Below, piece by piece: positions 25,676 through 34,883 of a DNA stretch of 35,144 nucleotides (its first letter is position 1; every line of letters starts with the position of its first letter). Origin of the DNA: Hungatella sp. (GTDB lineage: Bacteria; Bacillota; Clostridia; Lachnospirales; Lachnospiraceae); the NCBI GenBank assembly GCA_022792815.1, contig JAAWBS010000013.1, forward strand, positions 1 through 35,144. The letters are read 5' to 3'. A model generated the notes under the pieces. It was not told the origin of the DNA, searched no databases, and saw only the letters and a list, made by a program, of their open reading frames with translations. A program made the position numbers and the translations under genes.

Positions 25676-26622
25676 CTAAAACAGCCCTTTCTCTGTCAGC
25701 CTCTTGCTGATACTATTGCTGCCGATCAAAAGAATGAATCCCACAACGGCTTTGAAAAGGCCGATGGCAGTCGAAAATGCAAACTGAGCGCCCTGAAGGC
25801 CGATGCGGTAAATAAAGGTATCGAAAATCTCGATCTGGGCCTGGTTGATACCGCTTAAGAAGATCCAGACACGCTCAAATCCAAAGTCCATGAAATGCCC
25901 TACCTTTAACAGCAGCATGGTAACAATAATCGGTGTAATGCCGGGAAGGGTGATGTATCGTATCTGACTGAATTTCCCTGCCCCGTCAATCCTTGCCGCC
26001 TCGTAAAGGCTTAGGTCAATGGAAGTGATGGCGGCAATATATACGATTGCCGAATATCCCATATCTCTCCAAATTCCCGAAAGAATCACAATGGGGCGGC
26101 TTAACTTGGAGGAAGCCATAAAGAACACGCTCTCAAACCCTAAAAATTCCAGCAGCTTATTGACGAGGCCGCTTTCCGGCGAGAGAAGCACATTAATAAA
26201 GATACTTCCCACCACCCAGGAAAAAAATGGGGCAGATATACAATGGTCTAAATGCACTTTTTGTATTTTTTACTTCTCACCTCATTGAGTGCCAATGCGA
26301 GAATAATCGGCATCGGAAAAGAAAGAACAATATCATACACGCCGATCAATATGGTATTCTGCAGGATATTGTAAAAATCAGGATAAGCAAACAGCTTTTT
26401 AAAATTTGCCAGCCCCACAAATCTGCTGCCTGATATGCCTCTGAAAATCGAATAATCCTGAAATGCAATGACCGAACCCAAAAGCGGAATGTATTTAAAA
26501 ACCACATACCACAGAGGGGCCGGCAATGCCATCAGATAGATGGCCTTATTCTTTTTCAGATGGGTAACTATGGATTCCTTTTTCTGCACTGCCACGTTCC
26601 TAACCCCCTTGCCATTTGTCAT
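25676..26622 (-). pseudogene. Sugar ABC transporter permease (LplB/YteP type), interrupted
   Basis: The N-terminal part (to 26248) has the first membrane helices and ends NEVRSKKYKKCI followed by TAG (26248-26250), where the family has a Gln codon. The reading then continues as TIVYLPHF and shifts frame within the T/C run at about 26217-26230. From there the rest is open to 25676, including the EAA loop (YEAARIDGAGKFSQIRYITLPGI) and the complete C-terminus SKRLTEKGLF. One nonsense change and one frameshift therefore inactivate it. The family imports oligosaccharides together with a second permease and a binding protein; neither is intact here. Confidence 0.85.
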
Positions 26623-26783
26623 GCCTTTATTATAGAAATTTGCGCGGGGAAATAACATTGGGGGTTTTTTTGTGGGATTTTGTTGTTTTTTGACATTTAG
26701 AACAGTTTTTTATGATTTAAAAGAAGATTATTGTCTGTTTTTTTCTCTTGGCACTTATCATGGGACTTCCCCCACAGCAGTGC

Positions 26784-27239
26784 TTATCCGCCTCTCTTCT
26801 TCGTAATCTGCTCAAATAAAAGCCCCGTCATAAACCACAGCGGAGCAAAGTCCAGACGGATGAGTCCGTCGATGTTGGAGTGGCGTCCCGTGTAGTCCCA
26901 CGGGCACACACCCATAGTCCTCAGCCAGGTCCCTGACAGGTATTCCGCCACAAAGATCAGCACCATATAGAGTATTCCGTGGCGGAAGATCTTATCCCGC
27001 AGGGCCAGCGCCTCCCCCGGCCTCACCTGAAGCCATTGATCCACCCCGCGGCCGATGGGAGCCAGCAGGGCTCCCATGCCGTAGATGGGAAACATGAGGA
27101 GAGAGGTCTTTCCCATAAGCCGCCAGTCGTGGATGGCTATGGATTCCGCAGAGGTGAACACCACCTCCAGACACCAGCCGGCAATGCCGCATCTGCAAAA
27201 ATTTTTTCCCATTTCCTTTAATCTGTATGCTGTCTTCAT
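26784..27239 (-). CDS. CmpB-like membrane protein (DUF1113, putative ABC transporter type IV)
   Basis: The protein has 151 residues and about four hydrophobic segments. The diagnostic block is CPWDYTGRHSNIDGLIRLDFAP in two parts near residues 112-133, followed by LWFMTGLLFEQI. This is the conserved motif of the CmpB/DUF1113 family common in Clostridia. Its function is unknown despite the family name. The start is uncertain: the ATG at 27237-27239 has no good ribosome site, and one at 27212 has AAAGG too close. It is transcribed away from the DUF4250-cardiolipin synthase pair. Confidence 0.75.
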   Translation of the reverse strand: MKTAYRLKEMGKNFCRCGIAGWCLEVVFTSAESIAIHDWRLMGKTSLLMFPIYGMGALLAPIGRGVDQWLQVRPGEALALRDKIFRHGILYMVLIFVAEYLSGTWLRTMGVCPWDYTGRHSNIDGLIRLDFAPLWFMTGLLFEQITKKRGG

Positions 27240-27310
27240 GTAGAGAAGTATGGATGGTTAGGTGGGATTTTATGCACATTGATTTTACCTTTGGATTAGA
27301 AGAATCCCCC

Positions 27311-27339
27311 TTGCCACGCCGGCTGATATGGTTTATACT
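27311..27339 (+). promoter_or_regulatory. Promoter of the DUF4250-cls operon
   Basis: TTGCCA (27311-27316) and TATACT (27334-27339) are 17 bases apart on the plus strand, giving a leader of about 30 bases to the small gene. Confidence 0.6.
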
Positions 27340-27375
27340 CTTGATAAAAATGAAATCCATAAAGTGAGGTAACAT

Positions 27376-27555
27376 ATGAATCAGCTTCCCAAAGACCCGG
27401 TCATGATGCTCAGTTACTTAAACACCCGGCTGAGAGACTTCTATCCATCCTTAGAGGACTGCTGTAAGTCCCTTTCCCTTGACCGGCAGGATATCGAGGA
27501 CAGGCTGGCGCAGATCGACTACCGGTATGATCCGGAGAAAAACCAGTTTGTATAG
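27376..27555 (+). CDS. DUF4250 domain protein, 59 residues
   Basis: A small gene starts ATG at 27376 with GAGGT five bases before it and ends TAG at 27553-27555. The protein starts MNQLPKDPVMMLSYLNTRLR and ends YRYDPEKNQFV. The PKDPVMLLS-N-KLRD start and the Y-YD---NQF end are the DUF4250 signature. No function is known. Its stop codon lies inside the AGGAGGG ribosome site of the cardiolipin synthase gene, so the two are very likely co-translated. Confidence 0.88.
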   Translation: MNQLPKDPVMMLSYLNTRLRDFYPSLEDCCKSLSLDRQDIEDRLAQIDYRYDPEKNQFV

Positions 27556-27564
27556 GAGGGTGAA

Positions 27565-29115
27565 TTGTTTTTAAGACTGCTTACAGAGATCCCGGGACAG
27601 CTTCTTTCTGTCTGGCTTTGGATGATGGATCATCTGCTGTATATCAATCTGTTTTTGTCCATTGTAATCGTATTTTTTCAGAGAAGAGACCCAAAGGCGG
27701 TATGGACCTGGCTTCTGGCCCTGTATTTCGTGCCCATCTTCGGTTTTCTTCTCTACCTTCTTTTATGCCAGGACTACCGCAAAAACAAGATGTTTCGGAT
27801 CAAGGAGGTGGAAGACCGGCTTCGATACTCTGTCAGGACTCAGGAGGAAGCTATCTGGGATCGGGAGATCCGGCTCCATGACATGCGGTATCTGGAGTAT
27901 GAAAATCTGGTGCTGTATAACCTGGAGACCTCCGGCGCAGTGCTGACGGCGGACAATCAGGTGGAGATTTTCACCGACGGAAAAGAAAAATTCAAAGATT
28001 TGATCCATGAGCTGGAGATGGCCCGGGAATACATCCACATCCAGTACTACATCATCAAAAACGACCGGGTTTTTGACGAGATGATCCCGGTCCTGAAAAA
28101 AAAAGTACAAGAGGGAGTGCAGGTGCGGATCCTCTATGACGGCATGGGCGGCCGCTTTATGCCGGCCCGTGTCTGGAAGGATCTCAAGGCCAGCGGAGTG
28201 AAAGTCGGGGAATTCTTTCCAGCCATCTTAGGCCGTCTCCAGCTGCGGGTCAACTACCGGAACCATCGAAAGATCGTAGTCATCGACGGGCGGGTGGGGT
28301 ATGTAGGCGGCTTCAACATCGGTCGGGAATACATCTCTCAGGATCCCAAATTCGGGTATTGGAGGGACACCCATCTAAAGATACGGGGAAGCGCCGTCTA
28401 CAGTCTGCAGATCCGCTTTGCCCTGGACTGGAACTATGCGGCAAAAGAAAATCTTTTCAAGGAAGGCCGCTATTTCGGGCTGGATGAGTCGGACCACGGC
28501 AAGGCCCCTCAGGCAAACAGACCGGCACCCCGAACCGAACCGACCGCAGCACCGCAGAACAGTCGCCATGTGGCCGTCCAGATCATCAGCAGCGGACCCG
28601 ATGCCAGCAACCGCCAGATTCGCAACAACTATCTCCAGCTGTTCCACAAGGCCAAGGATCATATTTACATTCAGACCCCTTACTTCGTGCCGGATGACAC
28701 GATCCTGTCCGCCTTAAAGATGGCAGCCGAGTCCGGGGTGGATGTAAGGCTGATGATCCCCTGCAAACCGGACCACCCCTTTGTCTACTGGGCCTCCTAC
28801 TCCTATGTAGGCGATCTCCTTGCAGTAGGAGCCCGATGCTACACCTATGAAAACGGCTTCCTGCACGCCAAGGCTGTCACTGCAGACGGCCTGGTAGCCT
28901 GCTGCGGTACCGCTAACATGGACATCCGCAGCTTCGAGCTGAACTTCGAGGTCAACGCTACCATCTTTGACCCCGAGACCACCAGACGGTTAGAACAGGC
29001 ATTCATCAAGGACCTGGACCACTGTCAGGAAGTGACCAAATCGCAGTACGAAAAGCGCAGCATGTGGATCCGGGCTAAAGAACAGTGCAGCCGCCTGCTA
29101 TCACCTTTACTTTAA
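27565..29115 (+). CDS. cls: Cardiolipin synthase (PLD family)
   Basis: The protein has 516 residues. Two membrane helices (about 22-40 and 48-68) are followed by two phospholipase D domains with HKD motifs: H234-K-K236...D241 (NHRKIVVID) and H434-K436...D441 (LHAKAVTAD). It condenses two phosphatidylglycerols to cardiolipin. The start is a TTG at 27565-27567, five bases after AGGAGG; no ATG is placed as well. A Pro/Ala-rich linker (about 312-333, KAPQANRPAPRTEP) between the two domains is longer than usual. It sits directly after the DUF4250 gene and about 70 bases before the asparaginase gene. Confidence 0.93.
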   Translation: MFLRLLTEIPGQLLSVWLWMMDHLLYINLFLSIVIVFFQRRDPKAVWTWLLALYFVPIFGFLLYLLLCQDYRKNKMFRIKEVEDRLRYSVRTQEEAIWDREIRLHDMRYLEYENLVLYNLETSGAVLTADNQVEIFTDGKEKFKDLIHELEMAREYIHIQYYIIKNDRVFDEMIPVLKKKVQEGVQVRILYDGMGGRFMPARVWKDLKASGVKVGEFFPAILGRLQLRVNYRNHRKIVVIDGRVGYVGGFNIGREYISQDPKFGYWRDTHLKIRGSAVYSLQIRFALDWNYAAKENLFKEGRYFGLDESDHGKAPQANRPAPRTEPTAAPQNSRHVAVQIISSGPDASNRQIRNNYLQLFHKAKDHIYIQTPYFVPDDTILSALKMAAESGVDVRLMIPCKPDHPFVYWASYSYVGDLLAVGARCYTYENGFLHAKAVTADGLVACCGTANMDIRSFELNFEVNATIFDPETTRRLEQAFIKDLDHCQEVTKSQYEKRSMWIRAKEQCSRLLSPLL

Positions 29116-29186
29116 TCAGAAACTGCCGACAGCCGGCCCCCGGCTTTGGCAGCCGCAAAAAACACAGCAGAAAGGACTCTCTCCAT

Positions 29187-30197
29187 ATGAATCGAATCCT
29201 CCTTATCGCCACAGGCGGCACCATCGCTTCCAAGCGGAGTGATGCTGGACTGAAACCGCTGATCTCCTCGGAAGAGCTGTTATCCTATGTCCCCGGCGCC
29301 CGGCAGTTCTGCCGGGCAGACGCCTTACAGCTGTTCAATATCGACAGCACCAACATCCAGGCGGATCACTGGCTGGCTATGGCAGACGCCATAGAGAAAC
29401 ACTATCAGGATTACGACGGATTTGTCATCTGTCACGGCACCGACACCATGGCCTACACTGCCGCAGCTCTGTCCTATCTGGTTCAGAATTCTCCCAAGCC
29501 CGTGGTCATCACCGGCTCCCAGAAGCCTATCGACATGGAGATCACCGACGCCAAGACCAACCTGATGGACAGTCTCCGCTTCGCCTCCTGCGGCCGTTCC
29601 CACGGGGTGAATATCGTATTTGACGGAAAGGTCATCGCCGGGACCAGAGGGAAAAAGGAGCGCACCAAGAGCTATGACGCATTTTCCAGCATCAACTTCC
29701 CCTATATTGCCTCCATCCAGGAAAGTCAGATTCTTTTCTACTTAGACGACAAGGAACAGTTAGGGGATCCGGTCTCTTTCGGCCATGCCCTGAATCCGAA
29801 GGTGGGACTGTTGAAGCTGATTCCGTCTATGGATGCCACGGTCCTGGACTATATGGCCGAGCACTACGACGCAGTGATCATCGAATCCTTCGGCGTGGGA
29901 GGCCTGCCCAACTATGAGACCGGCGGATATTACTCTGTGGTGGAAAGATGGATCTCCATGGGCAAGACCGTGGTCATGACCACCCAGGTGACCAATGAGG
30001 GAAGCAATATGTCTGTATACGAAGTCGGGCGGAACATTAAATACGAATTCGGGCTGCTGGAGGCCTATGACATGACGTTAGAGGCCACGGTCACCAAGCT
30101 GATGTGGATCCTGGGACAGACAAAGGACCGCAGAAAAGTGCGGGAACTGTTCTATCGGACCGTCAACCGGGATATCTTGTGGAAGGCAGGGGCATGA
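29187..30197 (+). CDS. ansA: Type I (cytoplasmic) L-asparaginase
   Basis: The protein has 336 residues. The nucleophile is Thr12 in IATGGTIAS, and the second catalytic set is Thr85-Asp86 in CHGTDTMAYTAAALSY, with SQKPIDMEITDAKTNLMDS following. There is no signal peptide, as expected for the AnsA class. It hydrolyses asparagine to aspartate and ammonia. The ATG at 29187 has AAAGGA ten bases upstream; the 34-codon longer frame overlaps the cls end and is not convincing. It is probably read with cls. A hairpin overlaps its stop. Confidence 0.93.
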   Translation: MNRILLIATGGTIASKRSDAGLKPLISSEELLSYVPGARQFCRADALQLFNIDSTNIQADHWLAMADAIEKHYQDYDGFVICHGTDTMAYTAAALSYLVQNSPKPVVITGSQKPIDMEITDAKTNLMDSLRFASCGRSHGVNIVFDGKVIAGTRGKKERTKSYDAFSSINFPYIASIQESQILFYLDDKEQLGDPVSFGHALNPKVGLLKLIPSMDATVLDYMAEHYDAVIIESFGVGGLPNYETGGYYSVVERWISMGKTVVMTTQVTNEGSNMSVYEVGRNIKYEFGLLEAYDMTLEATVTKLMWILGQTKDRRKVRELFYRTVNRDILWKAGA

Positions 30198-30209
30198 CCC
30201 ATGCCTTCC
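30181..30209. terminator. Possible shared terminator hairpin without U-run
   Basis: An 8-bp stem (GGAAGGCA 30181-30188 with TGCCTTCC 30202-30209) spans the asparaginase stop and lies between two convergent genes. There is no T-run on either side, so efficiency is doubtful. Confidence 0.4.
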
Positions 30210-30217
30210 AATCGAAA

Positions 30218-30868
30218 TCACATCCCCCTCAGCTCCCGACATAGCTCCGTATAACTCCTCTCCTTGCCAAAGAGCGCACTTGTGCCCAGGATAAATCCGT
30301 CACATCCCATACTGCTCAGTTCCCTGATCACCTTGGGACTACAGGCCCCGTCAACCGTGATCTTAAAGCCGTACTCCTTTTTGGCCTCCACCAGTTTCCG
30401 TATCTTCTTTTTCGTGAAGTCAATAAATTTCTGCCCGGAAAAGCCCGGATTCACGGTCATCACCATGACATAGTCACACAGATTCAGCATTTCCTCCACA
30501 GCCTCCATACTGGTATCCGGATTGACGGCGATCCCGGCCTTTTTTCCTCTCTCCTTAATGTGGGCAAGGGTTTTCACCACATACCGCTCACTCTCCGGAT
30601 GGATATAGATCAAATCCGCACCGGCATCGATAAACCAGTCTACTTTTCCTGCCGGATTTTCGATCATCAGATGGCAGTCCACCACCTTGTCCGTATAGCG
30701 CCTGATGGTTTTGATATCCATGATCCCCATGGTAATATTGGGCACAAACGTCCCGTCCATGATATCACAATGGAAGATGTCCACGCCCGCCTCATCAAGT
30801 GACTGAACCTCCTGCCTGAGCTGACCGTAATCTGCACACATCATGCTCGCACATAATAATCTGTCCAT
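30218..30868 (-). CDS. Ribulose-phosphate 3-epimerase family (AlsE-like)
   Basis: The protein has 216 residues with a TIM-barrel layout. Metal-binding and catalytic residues are His33 and Asp35 (FHCDIMDGTFVPN), His66 (DCHLMIENP) and a later Asp in ITVDGACSP. The phosphate-binding region is FILGTSALF. The wording CASMMCADY, VMTVNPGFSGQKFI and VDGACS is nearer to D-allulose-6-phosphate 3-epimerase than to housekeeping Rpe, so a rare-sugar substrate is likely. The start at 30866-30868 has AGGAG five bases upstream. It is divergent from a LacI-type regulator, with two operators between them, so it is probably sugar-regulated. Confidence 0.85.
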   Translation of the reverse strand: MDRLLCASMMCADYGQLRQEVQSLDEAGVDIFHCDIMDGTFVPNITMGIMDIKTIRRYTDKVVDCHLMIENPAGKVDWFIDAGADLIYIHPESERYVVKTLAHIKERGKKAGIAVNPDTSMEAVEEMLNLCDYVMVMTVNPGFSGQKFIDFTKKKIRKLVEAKKEYGFKITVDGACSPKVIRELSSMGCDGFILGTSALFGKERSYTELCRELRGM

Positions 30869-30883
30869 ATGTTCTCCTTTTTT

Positions 30884-30898
30884 GCGAAAACGTTTCTT
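30884..30898. promoter_or_regulatory. LacI-type operator 1
   Basis: GCGAAAACGTTTCTT contains an ACGT-centred dyad (AAACGTTT; centre 30891/30892) typical of LacI-family sites. It lies in the epimerase leader, just after a second weak promoter-like pair (TTGACA 30926-30931 and GCATAT 30903-30908). Confidence 0.65.
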
Positions 30899-30962
30899 CA
30901 CCATATGCAAAGCCACCGTTGAGTCTGTCAATATTTAAGCTGAAAATAGGCTTCTACCCTGT

Positions 30963-30991
30963 AAATTAACACATTTTCTGTGCGGTGTCAA
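30963..30991 (-). promoter_or_regulatory. Promoter of the epimerase gene
   Basis: On the minus strand a perfect TTGACA (30986-30991) and TAATTT (30963-30968) are 17 bases apart. Operator 2 lies immediately upstream of the -35. Confidence 0.65.
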
Positions 30992-30996
30992 TGCTT

Positions 30997-31014
30997 TTGC
31001 GATAACGTTCTCTC
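30997..31014. promoter_or_regulatory. LacI-type operator 2
   Basis: TTGCGATAACGTTCTCTC has an ACGT-centred dyad (GATAACGTTCTC, centre 31006/31007). It shares TTGCGA and AACGTT with operator 1. The centres are 115 bases apart, close to 11 helical turns. Confidence 0.65.
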
Positions 31015-31046
31015 AACAAAGTACAGGAACTTTATTGTTTATTATG

Positions 31047-31076
31047 TTGCGGCCCCGTTTTTTTTTATGATATAAT
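31047..31076 (+). promoter_or_regulatory. Promoter of the LacI-type gene
   Basis: TATAAT (31071-31076) with a modest TTGCGG (31047-31052) 18 bases upstream, preceded by a T-rich tract. AGAGGAG follows at about 31095-31101. Confidence 0.55.
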
Positions 31077-31114
31077 ATGGTTCTGATACCATAAAGAGGA
31101 GCTATGCCAAATCC

Positions 31115-32125
31115 ATGAACAAAAAAATCTCCATCAGGGATATCGCCGCATTAGCAGGAGTCAGCGTCTCCAGTGTCTCCAGAATTCTGAATAAAACCGG
31201 GCGTTATTCAAAAGAAACCGAACAGAAAGTCCTGAAAATCGTAGAAGAATATGGCTATACTGCCAATATGTCGGCCAAGAGTCTGCGCAGTGCAAAGACC
31301 AGGACCATCAGTCTCATGGTCCCCGATATCACCAATGAATTCTTCTCCCGGATCGCCTATTACTGCGAGACGTTTCTGCACGAAAAAGGATACACGCTTT
31401 TCATCTGCAATACCAATAATCATCCGGAGAAAGAGGAGACCTATCTTAATGATTTTGTGTCGAAAAATGTAGACGGCATCATCGCCATCAGCTATCTGAC
31501 CAATATCCCTAAGTCTCTGGAAAACAGCAGGCTCCCCGTGGTGACCCTGGACCGAATCGCCAAAGGCACCCACCGAATCCCCTATGTGATCAACGATGAG
31601 TATCAGGCCGCCTTTGACGCTACAGAGCTGCTGATCCGCCGCGGCTGCCGTCATATTGTGGCTCTGATTCCTCTGGAGAACTGCAACCCTGACCATCCAC
31701 GTCTTCTGGGATTTCTGGCTGCCCGAAAGGAACACCTCCCGGGCAATAGCTTTCATGAACCTTATTTTCCCATCGAGCTCTCCGACCACAGCAACGATGA
31801 CTCGGAACGGCTGGTTCTGGAGCTTCTTGAAAGCCGAAAAAATCTGGACGGAATCTTCTGCGGCTCCGACAGAATTGCGCTGGGAGCCTCCCGCGCGGTT
31901 GCCCAAAGCGGACGAAGGATGCCGGACGACATCAAGATCATCGGTTTTGACAACTCCCTTTACTCCCGTCTGGCGGTCCCGCCCATCTCCACCATAGGCC
32001 GCAACAGCCGGACCCTATCCATCAAAGCCTGCGAAATGCTGCTGGAATTAATCGACCATCCAGGCAAAATCATCTGTCCGCAGATGATCCCCACTAGGGT
32101 CATTGAGCGGGACTCTACAGGATGA
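31115..32125 (+). CDS. LacI-family transcriptional regulator
   Basis: The protein has 336 residues. The N-terminal HTH (ISIRDIAALAGVSVSSVSRI) is followed by the hinge helix, then a periplasmic-binding-protein-like sugar domain (about 60-330) with DGIIAISYLTN, ALIPLENCNPDHPRLLGF and GFDNSLYSRL. It probably represses the divergent epimerase gene through the two operators and responds to a sugar. The ATG at 31115 is 13 bases from AGGAG, a long gap. A closer ATG at 31104 opens a four-codon frame (MPNP) whose TGA overlaps the real ATG, so a tiny leader peptide may couple translation. Confidence 0.93.
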   Translation: MNKKISIRDIAALAGVSVSSVSRILNKTGRYSKETEQKVLKIVEEYGYTANMSAKSLRSAKTRTISLMVPDITNEFFSRIAYYCETFLHEKGYTLFICNTNNHPEKEETYLNDFVSKNVDGIIAISYLTNIPKSLENSRLPVVTLDRIAKGTHRIPYVINDEYQAAFDATELLIRRGCRHIVALIPLENCNPDHPRLLGFLAARKEHLPGNSFHEPYFPIELSDHSNDDSERLVLELLESRKNLDGIFCGSDRIALGASRAVAQSGRRMPDDIKIIGFDNSLYSRLAVPPISTIGRNSRTLSIKACEMLLELIDHPGKIICPQMIPTRVIERDSTG

Positions 32126-32157
32126 TACCCCGGCAGACGGGGACGATCTTGTGGGGC

Positions 32158-32207
32158 AACAGATAAAAAAAAGAATCCTGCTGTTCAGGATTCTTTTTTT
32201 ATCTGTT
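32158..32207. terminator. Bidirectional Rho-independent terminator
   Basis: A stem of about 22 bp (AACAGAT, then A8/T7, then GAATCCTG against its complement) has a CTGTT loop. It lies between the convergent LacI-type gene and clpB and can serve both, since A and T runs flank it. Confidence 0.88.
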
Positions 32208-32208
32208 G

Positions 32209-34809
32209 TCACCTTACCGTCTCCACATGAGCCGTCAGCTGCTGTCCGTCCGGGGACATGTCGATGACGATGGTATCCCCCGCCCGGACCTGATCGTTTA
32301 AGATGATCCTGGCAGCCAGGGTCTCCACATACTTCTGCAGGTATCTCTTCAGAGGCCTTGCCCCGTAGACCGGGTCATAGCCGTGTTCCACCACAAAGGT
32401 CTTGGCGCACTCCGTCAGATCCACCTCAATCTCCCTCTCCGCCAGGCGCCTGTTGGTGTCCGCCATCATCAGGGTGACGATGTTTCCGATGTTGTCCTTG
32501 GTCAGCGGCTTAAAGAGGATGGTCTCGTCCAGACGGTTCAAAAACTCCGGCCGGAAATGGGCCCTCAGTTCTCCCATCGTCATGTTCTGGGCCGCCTCTG
32601 TGATATTGCCCTGACCGTCGATGCCTTCCAGAAGATACTGGGAGCCGATGTTGGAGGTCATGATGATGATGGTGTTCTTAAAGTCCACAGTCTTGCCGGT
32701 GGAATCCGTGATCCGCCCGTCATCCAGCACCTGCAGGAGCACGTTGAACACATCTGGGTGAGCCTTCTCCACCTCGTCGAAGAGCACCACACAGTAAGGC
32801 TTTCTCCTGACCGCCTCCGTCAGCTGGCCGCCCTCATCATACCCCACATATCCTGGAGGTGCTCCGATGAGACGGGCCACGGAATGCTTCTCCATATACT
32901 CGCTCATGTCGATGCGGACCATGTTGGTCTCGTCGTCAAACAGGCTCTCCGCCAGAGCCTTGGCCAACTCCGTCTTGCCCACGCCTGTGGGGCCCAGGAA
33001 CAGGAAGGAACCGATGGGCTTGGTGGGATCCTTGATCCCGGCCTTGGAGCGGATGATAGCCTCCGTCACCTTCTCCACGCCCTCGTCCTGACCCACCACT
33101 CTGCGGTGCAGCACCTCATCCAGGTGAAGAGTCTTGCTCCGCTCGCTCTCAGTCAGCTTGGCCACCGGAATCCCGGTCCACCTGGAGATGATCCGGGCGA
33201 TCTCGTCATCGGTGACACTCTCGTGAACCAGGCTTAAGTCCTGATTCTTCACCTTCTCTTCTTCCTCTGCCAGCTCCTTTTTAAGCTCCGGCAGCCTGCC
33301 GTACTGAAGCTGGGCAGCCCTGTTTAAATCATACTCCTGCTGGGCCTGAGCGATCTCCCGGTTGGTGCTCTCGATCTCCTCTCTCAGGACGGAGAGCCTC
33401 TCCACAGACTTCTTTTCATTCTCCCACTGAGCCTTCTTTCCGGCAAATTCCTCGTGAAGCTCCGCCAGCTCTCTCTGAAGGACCTCCAGACGGTCCTGAC
33501 TCAGACGGTCGGTCTCCTTCTTCAAGGCCGCCTCCTCGATCTCCATCTGCATGGTCCTTCTGGACAGCTCATCCAGCTCCGTGGGCATGGAATCCAGCTC
33601 CGTCTTGATCATGGCGCAGGCCTCGTCCACCAGATCGATGGCCTTGTCCGGAAGGAAACGGTCAGAGATGTACCGGTCAGAGAGGAGCGCTGCCGACACT
33701 AAGGCCGAGTCTGTGATCTTTACCCCATGAAAGACCTCATACCGCTCTTTCAGTCCTCTTAAGATGGATATGGTGTCCTCCACCGTCGGCTCCTCCACCA
33801 TGACCGGCTGGAACCGCCGCTCCAGGGCCGCATCCTTCTCGATATACTTTCTGTATTCGTCCAGGGTCGTGGCACCGATGCAGTGAAGCTCCCCTCTGGC
33901 CAGCATAGGCTTTAACATATTCCCCGCGTCCATAGAGCCCTCGGTCTTCCCCGCGCCCACGATGGTGTGAAGCTCATCGATAAAGAGGATGATCTGTCCG
34001 TCGCTCTTTTTCACTTCCTCCAGCACGGCCTTCAGACGCTCCTCGAACTCGCCGCGGTACTTGGCTCCTGCCACCAGGGCCCCCATGTCAAGGGCAAACA
34101 GCTTCTTATCCTTCAGTCCCTCCGGCACATCCCCGCGGACGATCCTCTGAGCCAGCCCCTCCACCACGGCGGTCTTGCCCACACCCGGCTCACCGATGAG
34201 AACCGGGTTGTTCTTGGTCTTCCGGGACAGAATCCGGACCACGTTGCGGATCTCACCGTCCCGGCCGATGACCGGATCCAGCTTCTGGTCCCTGGCACGC
34301 TCCACCAGGTCATATCCGTACTTCTCCAGGGTGTCATAGGTGGCCTCCGGGTTGTCGCTGACCACCCTCTGATTGCCTCTGACTGTGGTGAGAGCCTTGA
34401 GAAAGGTCTCCCGGTTGATGCCGTTTCGGCGGAACATCTCCTTGAGCGTCTTGTCCGGCTCCTTTAACAGGGACAGAAACAGGTGTTCCACGGACACGTA
34501 CTCGTCTCCCATGGCCTTGGCCTCGTCCTCCGCGTGGATCAGCACTTTATTCAGATCATTGCTCATATACAGCTGACCGCCTCCGCTGACCTTTGTGAGA
34601 CGGTTCAGTGCCTGCTCCGCCTCATCTGTAAACAGGTCGGCGGAGAGATTCATCTTGGTGATCAGCTTTCGTATCAGACTGTCCTCTAAGGTCAGCAGGC
34701 TGTAGAGCAGGTGCTCCTGCTCCAGCTGCTGATTCCCGTGATCGTAGGCCAGCTTCTCACAGTTCTTGACAGCTTCTATGGATTTCTGGGTAAATTTATT
34801 GATATTCAT
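32209..34809 (-). CDS. clpB: Protein disaggregase ClpB
   Basis: The protein has 866 residues, full length. The Clp N-domain (1-145) is followed by AAA+ module 1 with Walker A GEPGVGKT (about 206-213) and Walker [15 protein letters not shown] long middle coiled coil (about 405-530, EELSRR..., [12 protein letters not shown]) is typical of ClpB. AAA+ module 2 has Walker A GPTGVGKT and Walker [15 protein letters not shown]. It resolves aggregated proteins with DnaK. Two ATGs stand together; the second (34807-34809) is seven bases after AGGAGG and is preferred. The promoter overlaps a CIRCE element, so HrcA control by heat shock is expected. Confidence 0.97.
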   Translation of the reverse strand: MNINKFTQKSIEAVKNCEKLAYDHGNQQLEQEHLLYSLLTLEDSLIRKLITKMNLSADLFTDEAEQALNRLTKVSGGGQLYMSNDLNKVLIHAEDEAKAMGDEYVSVEHLFLSLLKEPDKTLKEMFRRNGINRETFLKALTTVRGNQRVVSDNPEATYDTLEKYGYDLVERARDQKLDPVIGRDGEIRNVVRILSRKTKNNPVLIGEPGVGKTAVVEGLAQRIVRGDVPEGLKDKKLFALDMGALVAGAKYRGEFEERLKAVLEEVKKSDGQIILFIDELHTIVGAGKTEGSMDAGNMLKPMLARGELHCIGATTLDEYRKYIEKDAALERRFQPVMVEEPTVEDTISILRGLKERYEVFHGVKITDSALVSAALLSDRYISDRFLPDKAIDLVDEACAMIKTELDSMPTELDELSRRTMQMEIEEAALKKETDRLSQDRLEVLQRELAELHEEFAGKKAQWENEKKSVERLSVLREEIESTNREIAQAQQEYDLNRAAQLQYGRLPELKKELAEEEEKVKNQDLSLVHESVTDDEIARIISRWTGIPVAKLTESERSKTLHLDEVLHRRVVGQDEGVEKVTEAIIRSKAGIKDPTKPIGSFLFLGPTGVGKTELAKALAESLFDDETNMVRIDMSEYMEKHSVARLIGAPPGYVGYDEGGQLTEAVRRKPYCVVLFDEVEKAHPDVFNVLLQVLDDGRITDSTGKTVDFKNTIIIMTSNIGSQYLLEGIDGQGNITEAAQNMTMGELRAHFRPEFLNRLDETILFKPLTKDNIGNIVTLMMADTNRRLAEREIEVDLTECAKTFVVEHGYDPVYGARPLKRYLQKYVETLAARIILNDQVRAGDTIVIDMSPDGQQLTAHVETVR

Positions 34810-34854
34810 CATCTTGCCTCCTTGGGAACAAGTTGTATTATTTGTTCTATCAGA

Positions 34855-34883
34855 AATATAACATATGTTGTTAGCACTGTCAA
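34855..34883 (-). promoter_or_regulatory. clpB promoter
   Basis: On the minus strand a perfect TTGACA (34878-34883) and TATATT (34855-34860) are 17 bases apart. The -35 lies within the CIRCE element. Confidence 0.85.

Noticed and set aside
32383..33237. 284-codon plus-strand frame antisense to clpB
   Set aside because: Long shadow frames are common opposite GC-rich genes; the clpB frame has all family motifs.
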